Source: Erpobdella octoculata
Taxonomy: Eukaryota > Annelida > Clitellata > Hirudinida > Erpobdellidae
Direction of reading: 5' to 3'
Length of the DNA: 64,000 bases
NCBI GenBank assembly: GCA_963978895.1
Contig: OZ022238.1
Span: forward strand, 8,278,938-8,342,937
Shown: positions 32,400 through 45,064 of the stretch, one piece after another
Position numbering within the stretch: position 1 is the first letter of the stretch
Layout of the letters: every line of letters begins with the position of its first letter
Translations under genes and position numbers: made by a program
The notes under the pieces: generated by a model
Told to the model about the DNA's origin: nothing
The model's database searches: none
Seen by the model: the letters and a program-made list of their open reading frames with translations, nothing else

Positions 32400-35390
32400 T
32401 TTCAAGTGTCCGAAGCTTCGCTATTAATAAGCCGTCTGTAAGTGTTCCTAATTTAATAAAATATAATGAGTGACAAAAAATGTGTGGGAGGAGAAAGAAG
32501 CTAATTCTGGTATAAAAAATCCAGAGTATGGAGAACAGCGTTTGGAAAGCGATCGCTTAACAGTAAAAGAAACAAATAATTGAAAGTAAAGGCTCTAAGA
32601 TTTGACTTACGAGAATGTTTAATTTAGCTATTTTTTTTTGAAAAAGGGAAAACAATTTTTTGTAAACAGAATCAGACGAATTTTAAAAATCATTTTACCT
32701 GTAAAAGGTAAGCAGTGCAGAACAAAAGATGGAGAGACATGAAAAAAAACAAATATTGCGTCACACTAGACGAGCAGAAACAGTGAAATAAGTCGAGAAA
32801 AGCAACACGGGCTCATATTTATTTTAAAATCAATACATTCCTCGAAGTGTTTTCTCCTATCACCTGTACACTGCAAACTAAACAGAAATATTGGCTATTT
32901 TCTAAACTATCCGGTTCTACATAAGTTTTGAAAATCTGGACAGATATATAGTAATGACAGGAACAGAGACAAATACAGCCGAAATCGGTAGATGTGTAGT
33001 TGTTTTACTGTATAAATTGACTGAAACTTAACACACTCTATAAGTACATTTTATATGACATTGAAAGAACACAAAACATACATGGTAGAACAGCTAGTAG
33101 CTTTATAAATAAAACAAATCTGATCATTTTAATATGATAACCAAAAAAGCGCTGAAGTCTCTTCAACATAAACGGAGTCTATTGTAACGTTTTCTAATTT
33201 TATGCACCATTGGCATTTGGCACCAGTGAAGCTGTCCGTTTAAACACGCTTTAATTAAATTATTGTTCGTTTTTGTTTATGCACACATTAATTCAACTTG
33301 ACTTCTCTATCTCTCTGTGGTCAAATTTGTGAATTGATTTTTACCAATTTTTGGACTATTTATCACATTGAAACGTTCAGCGTAGACTTTAGCCACTTGC
33401 GAAAACAATATTCAATTATGTCCAAAATAATTCAATCAATATTTTAAATAATTTTAATATTTTTTGAATTATTTAATAGATGATACTTGCAAAAATTAAT
33501 ATATGTCTTAAGTAATCGTGACTATGATTACACATTTTTATCTTTTTTTAGAATATGGATAATTTTGAAATTTCGCTGCCACAATTTGCATAATTTAAAT
33601 ATATGAAAGTGTGCTTTTAAAAAACAGTTTTTGCTTGCATTTTTTAATTTGTTTGTTTCAGATCATTTTTATGTGTTGTATTCTGTTGTGAATTGATGAC
33701 AATTTCTATAAATTTGCAAAATTACATTCTCAAAATTGATTCAGTTTTTACTAAATTATACTACAACTGTAAGTAAAAATATTGAAGTGTGTAACTTCTT
33801 ATATTGATTTAGATACAAATCGAGCAACACAATTAACAGACTTTTATTTTGAAACGACCTTTTTGAAATCACGAAATTGGTCGATGATTAAAAAGTTTAT
33901 TGTCCATTGTTATGATTTTATTTCAATCTTTCCTTTTATATCTACTGTAGGGATGTGCGCGCACTACAGTATATACAAATTTATTTTTTAATTCGTGTTG
34001 CGTGTAACAAAAACATACTAAATAAGAGTTAGAACAGTTGTAACAAAACAACAATTGGCAAGTTTTACCATTTCATTTTTATTACACGAATAAAGTGTAA
34101 GCTGATGTTTACTATAAATAACAAATTCATAATTCTCAACATTGGTTTAGTTTTCATTGCAAGTAAACAATTTTCAAATATCATGTTTGTTTTTCATGGA
34201 AACAAATAAAATTTAATCTTCCTTTACAGAGACACGCATCAATGATTTTTTGAACATTTGCAAAACAAGAACAAATATTTGTCAACATTGTTTAAACTCT
34301 ACGCGTGAGTGATTTACCTCATAAGAAGTGTTCATTCTTTGTGAATACATGGGCGTAGATATAATCGGGAAAATTTTATTGAAATCAGACATTCTTCATT
34401 GTATTTTAAGCAAATAAAAAAATTCGTACATAAACAAATTTGTTTTTTTTCCAATTTTCAAATATAAAATTTGGAAATTTTTAAATAAAACTTGTTTTGT
34501 TAATTGTCGAACTTGAATACATGCAGTTAAATTAAATATCAACAAATTGCAATTCAATGTCTACAAAAAACAATTTTGAGCAAAAAAAAACGTTTTGCAA
34601 ATTGCATTTTCATGCATCAAAATAAATATTTTTAAAAATTATTATCAGTCAATCTAACTTATAAAAATATTTCAATAAAACGTTGAACTATAATCTGCTT
34701 ACTTACAGTGTTTTTTGAAAAAACTATGGAAGTAACACAAACTCACTTTGAGTAACAAATTGTTTATTTAATTGAAAGTTGCTACAATTAATAACATTCT
34801 TGAACAAGAGCAAATATCATCTTTAAATTCAATATTACTTATTGTCAAATGCACTAAAATTTGATATCATAAATTGAAATTTGCATAAGAATATGACAAA
34901 AAACGTAAAACCAGTAACATCAAAAATATAAATTAGTAAATATGTTTGAAAGAAAAACAGAAGCATTACTATTAAATTAAAAAGTTACGTATAAATTTTA
35001 ATAAAAATAACTTATCAATGCATCGTTATTAAAATACATTTTGTTACAGATATCAAATAACGTTTTTCACTATTAATTCAAAATGTCGGCTAAAAATGGT
35101 GTTAACAAAGCGCAAACTATGTGTGTTGCATTCAATTAGTTACATGAGATTATGCATTTGTACATTATGCACTTTCGTACACTCAGCTTGTAACATGAGA
35201 TGGTGTAATCGTGCAATCAATTAGTTACATAAAATGGGGTAATAAACATAAGAAGCACAATAAAACAAATTGTTACGTCAAAGCTGTTTTTTTATCAAAA
35301 TTGGATTGCTGGTCGTTCACCGCTATAAAAACTATAACTAAGATTGAAGTTTATTCGATCCTTATTTACTAATAAATGTCGTGACTTTTC
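32400..35390. other. Gene-free AT-rich stretch
   Basis: No coding exon was recognised. The last part is 3' flank of the minus-strand channel pseudogene. Confidence 0.45.
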
Positions 35391-35396
35391 AGCATA

Positions 35397-36946
35397 TCAT
35401 TTGTGAGAACGAGTTATCAGATTTTTTATCACTCCAGTTAAAGTAAATAAAAATTCAATTAGTTCCACAAAAGTCATTATAGTAATTCCCATCCATAAAC
35501 TAAGAATTCCACCAACAATTCCAAGCATTGAATCCCAAGAATAAAAGGGTGAATCAGTAATGAAAATAGTATTATTGAATGGGAAAGTAAATTTAATTTT
35601 CAAAAAACGAGACCGGATTTTATCATCTTTTCGAAAAAAATCTTTATGTTCTTCTGTAGTTATATTTCCAGACCAGTAACTATAGAATGCTTGTAGGTGA
35701 TCTTTGAAATATCCTCGTTCTATACTATTTCTTTTGTGTGCAGCAGAATGGATATATTTTAAGTAAAAATCTAGTTGTTGAGACATTTGTGGCCAATCGT
35801 ACGAGTCAACTGCAGTTTGTTCATAAAAGGTTTCAACGCAGGGTTTTTCACAATTTGACTCACAGCTGTTTTGTAAATTAGTGTAAGGAAAATCCTTTTC
35901 ACAAATGATTTGTTCGAATGCCTTTTTTGTTTCTTTCAATTGTGCCTCTGCATTCAAACTGTTGTTTCTCAAAGCCAAAGTAGTGCTACCACACATGTCT
36001 TCATTGTTATACATTGGAAGAAGAAGAAAAAATCCTGAAACACATTTACATTTTTCTTTAATTGCGTCCTGGATACATTTAGCTTTGCAAATATGTTTGC
36101 TATAAAGAATTTCTGAAGATTCATTTATATATTTCTTACTTTCACAACTATCACCGTTGTAGGGTTTGTCTAAAATTGTTTTAATTTTCATGGACAACTC
36201 TATTTGCTTCTCAGTTCCAGGACCAATATTAAATCCTTTTGAAATGTCGCCCATATTTCTAGGAGAAGATAAAACCACTTTCATTATACCTGGTTCATAG
36301 AGAGGATCAAAAAAATTATTTGCCCTCTCAATATTTGTATGCAAAATCATTGTAAGAGATTTCACTGAAATGTTGCAAAGTTTTGGAATCTCGTATAAAT
36401 GACAGTTATAATAAGATGGGTCGTAGATATTTTCGTGTCTTAACCGCGTACAATTTGTATTCCGTACTTGCTGGTCATTATAGTCTGTCACTATGCTATC
36501 AACAAGAAATGGAATAAAATAATCAGTATCAGTTTCAAATTTTGGGAGAGATCTTGAATAAGTTTGATATTTCCAGTATGACAAAAGATCAGTAAACGTT
36601 GAGTCATTGAAATTAGCTATATTTTTTATTGTGGCTTCATACTCGTAATATCCCAAATAAATGTCATAATCAACTTTAAAAAAGTGCCTAATTGATTTAT
36701 GGTACAAATAGTTATTGAAGGAAAAATATTTGGTGCCGGTAATTCTTTATAAGCAGTTTTGTAAAGATATAAACTATAACTTTGGCATAGAGTAACAAGT
36801 TGCCAAATAAGGATTCCTGAGCATCCAAGAGCAGCACAAAACCACATAATTTTGAAAGATTTTTTTTGTGATTTAAAAATTTTCAACACGCCACGCACAG
36901 AAATATTTTCAAAAAAATTAAGAATTTCTTTTTTTAGGCGTTCCAT
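35397..36946 (-). pseudogene. DEG/ENaC-family channel with a frameshift after TM1
   Basis: A third DEG/ENaC paralogue on the minus strand. The first frame (36946 to about 36700) gives the N-terminus, TM1 and the post-TM1 motif FPSITIC, then runs into unrelated sequence and a stop. The rest, from about 36705 to the stop at 35397, is in another frame and encodes the ectodomain, cysteine-rich region and TM2 with SLWMGIT and FVELIEFL. Apart from this one shift near 36700, no stop interrupts either part. The break is thus recent, a sequencing error, or less likely a real short intron. Arg-Gly and Gly-Ile-Thr replace the usual His-Gly and G-X-S, as in the two intact paralogues. Confidence 0.82.
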
Positions 36947-36949
36947 TTA

Positions 36950-37400
36950 AAAAAAAAATAATTTGAGTAATTTTTAAAATGTTAGGCACATGCGAAACAC
37001 AAGTCAAAAAAGCTCACAATTGTTTTATTAAATTTTTTTAAGGCGCCTACCTCTGTAAACGTTCTGCTTTAGTAACATACCATACATATAGAATGCATCA
37101 AGTTCATTTATATTAAAATTTGCCGCGCATTCATGCATTGTAACAAAATAAACAATTGGTTTCAAAACCTTTTCTTGAAAATATTTATTATTTCAAATAT
37201 GGTTTTCATTGTTATGTATTATTTATTATTTGCCTCGTGCTGTTGAATAGACGTCTCAAAATAAATCTATGTTTGTCTTTGTATTGATTATAAAATAAGG
37301 AAAAATTAAAAAGTTGTTTACAAATAATTTATTAAAATTGTTAATTTGGAAGTAGTACCAAGTTAATGCAAATATTTTGTATGAAATATTTCTATAATAT
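36950..37400. other. 5' flank of the channel pseudogene, nothing recognised
   Basis: AT-rich; no gene. Confidence 0.4.
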
Positions 37401-37403
37401 ATG

Positions 37404-37640
37404 CTAGCGGAGTACCCGGCGTTGCTTGGGGTTTTAGAGGTTTTTCTAATGTTTGGCTTTCTCACTCCCATTTCCTTCCCCGTTTGCGCTTTGGCTTCCG
37501 GTCATTTCTCGTTCCCCCTTGCTTTCCCGTTCGTTCCTGGTAATTTTCCTGCTCCCTGTCATTTCCCCGCTCTCCAATGCTTTTCAGTTCCCTGTCGCTT
37601 TCCCGCTCGCTCTTTCGTTCTTAGCTACCTCTCCCCTAGA
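37404..37640 (-). mobile_element. Helitron 3' half, minus strand
   Basis: Reading the minus strand, C/G-rich GAACGGGAAAGC-type repeats end with CCCCAAGCAACGCCGGGTAC and a terminal CCGCTAG at 37404. This is the same 3' hairpin as the complete element at 42731. The 5' side dissolves into a (CATA)n array. Confidence 0.7.
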
Positions 37641-37649
37641 TCCAATACT

Positions 37650-37864
37650 GCATACGTACATACATACATACATATATATATATACATACATACATACATA
37701 CATACATACATACATACATACATACATACATACATACATACATACATACATACATACATACATACATAGTCTACATACATACATACATACCTACATATAT
37801 ACATACATACATACATACATACATACATACATACATACATACATACATACATACATACATACAT
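37650..37864. repeat. (CATA)n tetranucleotide array
   Basis: Near-perfect CATA repeats with a break at 37768-37800. Tyr/Ile/His/Thr reading frames here are artefacts. Confidence 0.97.
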
Positions 37865-38029
37865 GCTGAGAATGTGCCGGTTATTTGGTTGATCCGGATA
37901 TCCGGCCGGATATCGGCTATCCCTATGCTATATGGCATCCGGTATCCGGCAGTTTGATATCTGGTAAAATATAAAGAAAACTTAATTTTAATATATGTTG
38001 AGGTAGAAGGTAGATATTACAGTTTCACT

Positions 38030-38374
38030 TACGGCTCATCGACCTTAGCTCAATCACCACAATCTGTTAGAGGTGATGTCACTGGCGCGTCTCCCATTCA
38101 GAAGCTTTCATTGGCAGAACGTGATATAGAAGTTTACTTTTCTGAGCCAGTTATTGCCAGTTCATCAACCTCAAGAATTACTTCTACAGAATATCCATTG
38201 ATATGGTGGACAGCCTATCGCGATTGCTTCTAATTCTTGTCTAAGCTGGCTAAAAAGTTTCTGGTGCCGCCAACAGCAAGTGTTGAAAGTGAACACTTTT
38301 TTAGCTTTGCAGGAAATGTGTTGGGTGACTCTCGTTGCCGTCTCTTGCCAGAAAAAGCTGAGCAACTAATATAA
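38030..38374 (+). pseudogene. hAT transposase C-terminal (dimerisation) domain remnant
   Basis: One frame reads PLIWWTAYRDCF, a stop, FLSKLAKKFLVPPTASVESE, then HFFSFAGNVLGDSRCRLLPEKAEQLI. WW followed by LAKKFL-P-T-ASVESE-FS-AG is the hallmark of the hAT dimerisation domain near the C-terminus of the transposase. There is an internal stop and the catalytic part is missing. Sequence just left (37870-37960) has CCGGATATCCGG motifs resembling the subterminal DNA of the 4111-5389 element, hinting at one family. Confidence 0.75.
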
Positions 38375-38394
38375 AAGACAAACAGACTCACTCA

Positions 38395-38610
38395 CTCACA
38401 CATACACACAAACACACATGCAAGTAAAATTTAACCAGCTTTTTGACTAGCTAAGTAGATTAAACTTTTAGCATAGCTTTATATTGGATAACAATACATT
38501 AATCAATTAACAAAACTAAAACTTAATTTGAATATTCTTTGTATTTCTAAATCGAGTGTTTTTAAAATAAAGGTTTTTGTTGAAAAACTCGTTTTTCTTT
38601 TACTTGTTTC
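38395..38610 (+). repeat. Dispersed repeat family R2 (copy 3)
   Basis: AAAATTTAACCAGCTTTTTG, AGCATAGCTTTATATTGG and GTTGAAAAACTCGTTTTTC. Confidence 0.6.
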
Positions 38611-39115
38611 TAAATTGTGACTCTGCATCTAAAATGTTATCTCTCAATGACAAAGTAGTGTTACCACAAACTTCTTCATTGTTACACATTGGAAGAGCAA
38701 GAAAATATCATAAAACCCAGTTACATTTCATTTAATTGCGTCCTGGATACACTAAGTTTTGAAAATATTTTTGCTATGGAAAATGACCAAAAAATTCATT
38801 TATATATTTCCTACTCTCACAACTATCACTGTTGCATATTTTTTCAGTTTGAAATTTTAAGAGATAAGTGTAATAACTTCGAATTTCCCCACTTGATATT
38901 CGATCAAGAAATGTTGAATCATTGCAATTCTCCTTATTATTTTTAATCTGGCTTTATACTTGTCATCATTTCAATACATAGCATAGTCAACTTTAGCCAA
39001 ACATTTTTTTAACGTACAAATAATAATTGAAGGAAAAATATTCGGAGCAGTTAATTCTTCATAACTTACAAATTCGAAACAGAGTTGCAAGTTGCCAAAT
39101 CAGGATTCCTAAACA
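38611..39115 (-). pseudogene. Decayed DEG/ENaC gene fragment
   Basis: This matches the minus-strand gene at 35397-36946 in two blocks. AAAGTAGTGTTACCACA through TTTCCTACTCTCACAACTAT corresponds to its cysteine-rich region. TAACGTACAAATAATAATTG through GCAAGTTGCCAAATCAGGAT corresponds to its TM1 and post-TM1 region. The middle is deleted and frames are broken. This is a fourth copy of the family in the window, in the same orientation and only 2 kb from its best match, so it likely arose by local duplication. Confidence 0.75.
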
Positions 39116-39444
39116 TTCCTTGAATCAAATTTACTATTTGACAATGCAAGGGCTTCTCCATTATTGCTAGCAAATGCAGTTGGTCCAGAATTGCCTCATC
39201 TCAATAACGATCCGTTGGATGAAAACATGATCAACAAGTAAAATCGAATTTTAGAATTTAGAAGTTGAATTTAACAAAAAATACTAATGATAAACAGGTT
39301 CTACAACTCCAGTGATTTGGTGTGAAATCAGTTCAAATCTAATGTCGTAAACATAACAATTCAGTTTTTACTTTAAAAACGTATAATTTTTTTTGCACAA
39401 AATTTAATAAAAAATCGTGCGCTTGATTTTTTAAAAACTTTTAT

Positions 39445-39580
39445 TTATGTTACAATCTCTGTTTGTGTTTGTGTGTGTCTTTCTCTGTACGCAAATCTTC
39501 AATAAAATTTAACCAGCTATTTGACTAGCTTGGAAGCTGAAACTTTCAGCATAGCTTTATAATGGATGACAACACATGAT
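39445..39580 (+). repeat. Dispersed repeat family R2 (copy 4)
   Basis: CTCTGTACGCAAATCTTCAA and CTGAAACTTTCAGCATAGC. Confidence 0.6.
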
Positions 39581-39594
39581 TCTTTTTTCGTTTT

Positions 39595-40060
39595 ATAAGA
39601 TTTAGAGTTAACTCATCATCAACAAAACAAAACATTCCTAACAAAAACCTAATCTTCGACAAACGCTGTCAACTCGTGAGGGTTAAAATGATATATCTAA
39701 TGATGTGATAAAATGTCTAACGTTAATTCAAAGTCAGATATACTGGGTGGTGCTGGTGTCTCAAATTTGATCAAACATCTGCAAAAATGATACAAAGTGG
39801 CTGTTTTTTCAAATTATTAAGGCTAATAAACAAATCTCAACAACTGAAATTATGTAAAAAAAATTTTCCTTTGGCTAATTTTACAGATTATTGATCGTAA
39901 AACCACCCAAGAATTATATTACTTTTCCAACTTTTCTTTTAATTTTCAGATTTATGTTTGATTTAGTTTCTATGAGCGTCTGGGTAAATGTTGTAGATAT
40001 AGTTTGAATGATAGAGTTTGTTAAAAAGCACACTGTTAATGAAATTAAAATATTAAAACA
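39595..40060. repeat. Dispersed repeat family R3 (copy 2)
   Basis: Matches 31341-31890: ACTCATCATCAACAAAAC, CCTAATCTTCGACAAACGC, GGGTGGTGCTGGTGTCTCAA. Confidence 0.65.
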
Positions 40061-40277
40061 CTACCAATTAAAGGCTTTGAAACCAAAATTGAGGGCTGTT
40101 CGTTTTCACCAATGGTAGCCTTAAAGCAAATGAAACAATTAAAACCCTGTGTTTAGAAATGCTGTTTTCATAAAATATCCCAAAGTTAAACGCTTGCATG
40201 GGAAAATTATTACAAACATGATCTTAATTGAATAAAAAAATTGTAAGGACTTATTAAAAAAAAAACGTTAGTTAAAC

Positions 40278-41887
40278 CAGCCCCGCAACTAGACGTCATG
40301 CTCTGGGGGGGCGAGCTATTTCTAAAGGGGGGCGAAAAATGAAAATGGCCAAAAAACCACTAAAATTATATCGGGAGTTAAAAAGACAATGTAAATATTA
40401 TATGTAAAACCAAGGTGCGTCAGCAACACCCATATTGTTTATTATTTTTATGACTTCATTTTGGATTTGCTGGAATAGTTTATAAAAATAAAATGACAAA
40501 AAGTGCAATAAATAAAAATAATCAATATTTATCGTAAATCTTTGCATTACAGAATTAATTTTCTGTTTTGTTTTTTAATTTAAACACAATCTGTAATTTT
40601 ATATAGGTACACTTCAAGCTTCTATTCTGATATTTTAGGTTTTTGAGGTTGGATAGGCCAACTAGTTGGCCCCTCTGAAGTGGTTTAACATGTATGGATA
40701 AACTACTTCCGGATAGCCCCCTCTTCCGGTCATCAGCTATCAGTTTTTATACAGAAAAAATAAAAAAGTGGCTTTGAAAATATTTTGAAAAAGCAGCTCC
40801 GACTAAACCCCCCGGTCATCAGTTTTTTGGAGGAAAAATTAAAGAAAGGCTTTAAAAAGTTTTAGATTTTTTTTTCAAATATAAGTGGGCCGTGAGAAAA
40901 AGTTGCATCCCAAGGTTTTGCTGAGATGTTTGCAGTGATGCGTTAATAAGTTAACCGTATACAATACACTATATTGCAGATGTGTTGATAGATACCCAAC
41001 ATTCCCAATTTTGTGAGTATTCCTGAATACGCTGCTTTAGCCAGCTATGTACCAGAATAACGGTTTACAGGCTTATAAAGTTCAAAAAGGTACATAACTT
41101 AGAATTTTTCAGTAAAGTGGAAGGGCGAAATACGCTGCCTTATCTAGCTAAACACTACATAACAGGTTTATAAAGTTCAAAAAAGTACATGTCTTAGAAT
41201 TTTTCAGAGGGGGGCAAAATTCCTGCCTTATCGAGCTATGAACTTGTACACAGGTTCGAAAAAATAGGTACGTATCTTAGAATTTGGGGGGGGGGGGCGA
41301 AATCTGCTGCCTTATCCAGTTATGAACTTGTATAATGGTTAACAGGTTTGAAAAAGTAGGTACATATCATAGAATTTGGGAGGGGGGGCGAAATCCGCTG
41401 CTTATCCAGTTATGAACTTTTATAACAGTTTACAGGTTTATAAAGTTCGAAAAAGTAGGTACATATCTTAGAATGGGGGGGGGGGCAAAATACGCTGTTT
41501 TATCCAGCTACATAACAGGTTTATAAAGTTCAAAAAAGTACATGTCTTAGAATTTTTCAGGGGGAGCGAAATCCGCTGCCTTATTATCGAGCTATGAACT
41601 TGTATACAGGTTCGAAAAAATAGGTACATATCTTGAATTTGGGGGGGGGGGCGAAATCCGCTGCCTTATCCAGTTATGAACTTTTATAACGGTTAACAGG
41701 TTTATAAAGTTCGAAAAAGTCAGAATTGGAGGGGCGAAATACGCTGTTTTATCCAGCTATTTACTTGTGTAACGGTTAACAGGTTTATAAATTTCAAAAA
41801 ACTACATATCTTAAAATTTTCCAGGGGGGGCGAAATATCTTATAGGGGGGGCTTTGCCCCCCCTCGCCCCCCGTAGTTGCGGGCCTG
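40278..41887. mobile_element. hAT-like element carrying a G-rich minisatellite, perfect 8-bp target duplication
   Basis: The left end CAGCCCCGCAACTA (40278) and right end TAGTTGCGGGCCTG (ending 41887) are inverted repeats with one shift. They are flanked by identical AGTTAAAC at 40270-40277 and 41888-41895. CAG-starting ends and an 8-bp duplication indicate hAT. No transposase is present. The right half (about 41020-41850) is a tandem array of roughly eight 80-130 bp units. Confidence 0.78.
41020..41850 (+). repeat. Minisatellite inside the hAT-like element
   Basis: Each unit contains GCGAAATCCGCTGCCTTATC, CAGTTATGAACTTGTATAAC, AACAGGTTTATAAAGTTC, GTACATATCTTAGAAT and a run of 6-13 G. About eight diverged copies. 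Confidence 0.85.
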
Positions 41888-42730
41888 AGTTAAACCCACG
41901 TTAAACCAAAAAAAATAATGTTGTTTAAATTAATTTTAGAAACACAGTAACTTAAAATTTAATTAATGTAGAATTTCTGTAAAAACAGTTTTTTTTGCAA
42001 GTTGTTTTTAAGGATTTCGAGTAAGTACCATAATTGAAGAAAATTGTTGATTATCGCTCTAAGTACTAAACATCAAGTTTAACACAATATTTTCTTGACA
42101 ACAATCAACGACAAGCTTACAAAATTACAGATTGTTTAAACAATTTTTTAAAGAGATTTGTGCCGACAAAAGCCATTCATGTTCTAAAACATAGAAATAC
42201 TTACTCTCAAAGTTTTGAAATTTTAAGACCAGATAACAGCGTTACACAAATACCCGATTGTTTAATCAAATACAAACATTTCTATACCAAAATAAACTTT
42301 ACGTCTGCAGTATTAACTACATTTGCTAGTTGATGTTGTATTATTATGGCGCGACACATTATTATTAGTCGTTTATATCGGTTCACATTGAGCTATAGAT
42401 AAGTTTATATACAATTTCCAAAGCGTTGCTTGAATTTATGACAAAACACCACAGACTATCGAGATTGATGAGAATTAATTAATTGCTGACAAACGACCGC
42501 TTATGCAGTTAGCGATCAAAAAGTATTTCGGTGTGTTTCATGAAGTCTTGCGTCGTGTTTTATTAAATGTCAGAAAAAAATTGAAACTAGGTTTTACATG
42601 CTTTAGATTGACTCTGTAATGAATGTGTGTTAATGTTGGTAACTCCATTTTTTTTGTTTTTTTGCGGGTTTTTTATTTTTTTTTAGAAAATATAATATAA
42701 TGTTTATGTTTTTATTTGGTTTTTTTAACA

Positions 42731-43504
42731 TCTATATACATATATATATATATAAATGAATGTTTGTATGTATATATATATGTCCTTTATGCTACACCAT
42801 TCATCCGATCGTAATGAAATTTTCACACAGCCTTGAGAGTCAAGGGGAATCAAATATAAAGAAAACAAATTTGAAATCCGTCACAAAAGAAGCTGTTGAA
42901 CAGTGTGTGATAAATCTATTGTAAGCATTTATAATCTTACAAGTAATTAAAATAAATATAACCTGTTGCGATTTTAACATTAATGCAGCGTTAACTAATA
43001 AATTCTTTTTTTTTCAGCTTTAGTCAATCAAAATAATCCTTTGCAGAAGATCACACTTGCAGAGTGGAACCAATACATTAAAGAACACTAATTAAAATTG
43101 AGGAAGTTCAGACGTAACTAAACGAGCAAACCAAACAACAAAGTGTTAACGAGAGAAAAGATCAATTTTGATGACTGTGCACAGCATTCCGCTACAGCCC
43201 ATCTAAGCCACATTGGGAAGGATCTGAAATTTAATAGAGGAACGAAAAGCGACTGCGAGCGAAAAGAGCGAGCAGGAAAAGAAGAGCAAGCTGAAGCGGT
43301 TTAGCGTAAAAGCAACCGGGAGCGGAAAAAGTAAAAGAGACCGGGGCCGGGAAAGCCGGGAAAGCGACCGTGAGCAGAAATGCGACCAGGATTGAGAAAG
43401 CAACCTTGAACGGGAAAGCGAGCGGTTAAGGAAACGGGAGCCAAAGAGAAAAAAACGATAAAAAACCTTTAAATTCCCCGGGCAACGCCGGGTAACCCAG
43501 CTAG
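42731..43504 (+). mobile_element. Complete small non-autonomous Helitron
   Basis: It starts TCTATATACATATA at 42731 after a host A. It ends with hairpin CCCGGGCAACGCCGGG (43477-43492), then TAACCCAG and terminal CTAG (43501-43504) before a host T. TC...CTAG ends, a 3' hairpin about 8-10 bases before the end, and insertion between A and T define a Helitron. It has no Rep/helicase frame, so it depends on an autonomous partner. Internal GAGCGGGAAAGCGACC-type repeats occur at 43240-43440. Related pieces are at 8075-8677 and 37404-37640. Confidence 0.82.
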
Positions 43505-43689
43505 TATGTTAATAAAAAAAACATTACATGAACTATTTCTCAGAGTTTTTTTTAGATTTTTGAAATGTGCAAGATAAAAAAGAAAAATGAAATAGAATAA
43601 AAAACAAATTACCAAATTAAAAAATGACAAATCATTGATTGTTTATGATGTTTTGAAAAGATATATTTTTTAGCAGTCTACTGAACTTC

Positions 43690-43800
43690 GCTTCTAATGT
43701 GGCTAGTTGAATTCTTGACAAAAACTCATTCCACGTCTTGGTGGCAACAAATCCGCAACATCCGTTGCCATTTAATGAAAACAGAACATGTTGTATTATT
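43690..43800 (-). pseudogene. Non-LTR RT C-terminal fragment
   Basis: Minus strand reads GCCGFVATKTWNEFLSRIQL followed by ATLEAKFSRLLKNISF, resembling the end of CR1-type RTs (WN-LP-I ... F...L). A sister fragment is at 44985-45060 (minus; RFVAIKTWNELLLKFELATL). Confidence 0.5.
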
Positions 43801-44703
43801 ATGGCGTGACATATTATTATTAGTCGTTTATATAGGTTCACATTGAGCTATAGAAGTTTATATACAATTTTAAATGCGTTGCTAAAACACCACGGACTGT
43901 CGAGATTGATGAGAATTAATTAATTGCTGAAAAACGACCGGAATACAAAGGTTTTAATCATCTGAAGTTGACAACATAGCTATTAGGTTGAAAATTCAGG
44001 CTGAGATAGAGTGGATTTTTTAACAGAAGTAGCGTTTTTTAAAGATTTTTTCAGAAAAATGAAGCCAATGAAAATCTAGAAAAACAAGTTTGCAGATCAA
44101 CCGAACACTGTTGTTGTAGTCGAACATTGGCAAATTATTTAATGAGTGTTTTTCTTGAAATGATGAACATTTATATCTTCACATATATAAACTTGATTGA
44201 ATAATGGCTAATTTGCAATTTTTCAATCTGGTCATTAAGCGAAGAAGCATGTAAACCCAACTTAATAAATTAGGATTAGTAGATGCCGACTAACAAACTA
44301 TGAAACGTTTTTTACGGCTCACTTTTTGTTTGTTGTGTGTTACTTATCATGCTTCATTACTGTACCAAGAAGATCAATAAAAGAATATAGAACTCTTTCA
44401 GCAAAATAAAATAATTCAAAAACCACAGTACACAAAAACTGAAAATGTGAAAGATAATTTGAAAAACGTGGTTGTGTATAATATGTCTTTGCAGTGCTGT
44501 AACTATCAGGTTTACAATGGGGAAAACCCTGAAAGTGTGAAAATCAATGTATACACTTTGTATTCACATTAAGTTGCACGTTTCAGCAGTTTGATCAACA
44601 TATTCTACATATAAAGGTAGTATTTTTTAAGAAAAAGGTTTCTCTTGATTAAAAACAAGTTCAATTTCTTACGCTGTATTAGAAAAATGCAATTTTAAAA
44701 CTA

Positions 44704-44738
44704 GGAAAAACCCGCACAAGGCCGGGTGCTTCTATTAG
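44704..44738 (+). mobile_element. Helitron-like 3' terminus
   Basis: CCCGCACAAGGCCGGGTGCT followed by TCTATTAG and T. This is a diverged version of the same 3' end; the 5' end was not found. Confidence 0.5.
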
Positions 44739-44934
44739 TACAACATAAAATTAAATTTAAAGTCTACTAAACATTTTGTTTGTAAAAATAATAACTACTC
44801 ATTCTGGTTTTTAAGGTGCAAACATAAAACACTTCAGAATAGACAAGGGTTCTCCATATCCCAATTCCTTTTCCTTACTCGCTTCTGCTCACTCAACCGT
44901 CCCTGCTCGCTCTCCGCTCTCCGCTCTTGGTTGT

Positions 44935-45060
44935 TTTTTGTTTTATAAGATTTAGAGTTAATTCATCATCAACAAAGCTAAACATTCCTAATGTGGCTAG
45001 TTCAAATTTTAACAACAACTCATTCCACGTCTTGATGGCAACAAATCGAAACATTTTATA
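44935..45060 (-). pseudogene. R3-type repeat with RT C-terminal fragment
   Basis: AAGATTTAGAGTTAATTCAT continues into minus-strand RT-like codons (RFVAIKTWNELLLKFELATL). This suggests the R3 family is the 3' region of a CR1-type element. Confidence 0.45.
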
Positions 45061-45064
45061 TTTA

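Noticed and set aside
37401..37869. Frames through the (CATA)n array
   Set aside because: Tetranucleotide repeat read as protein; the adjacent part is Helitron sequence.
41020..41850. Regular repeats considered as a CRISPR-like array
   Set aside because: Units are contiguous and diverged without unique spacers, inside a eukaryotic transposon.
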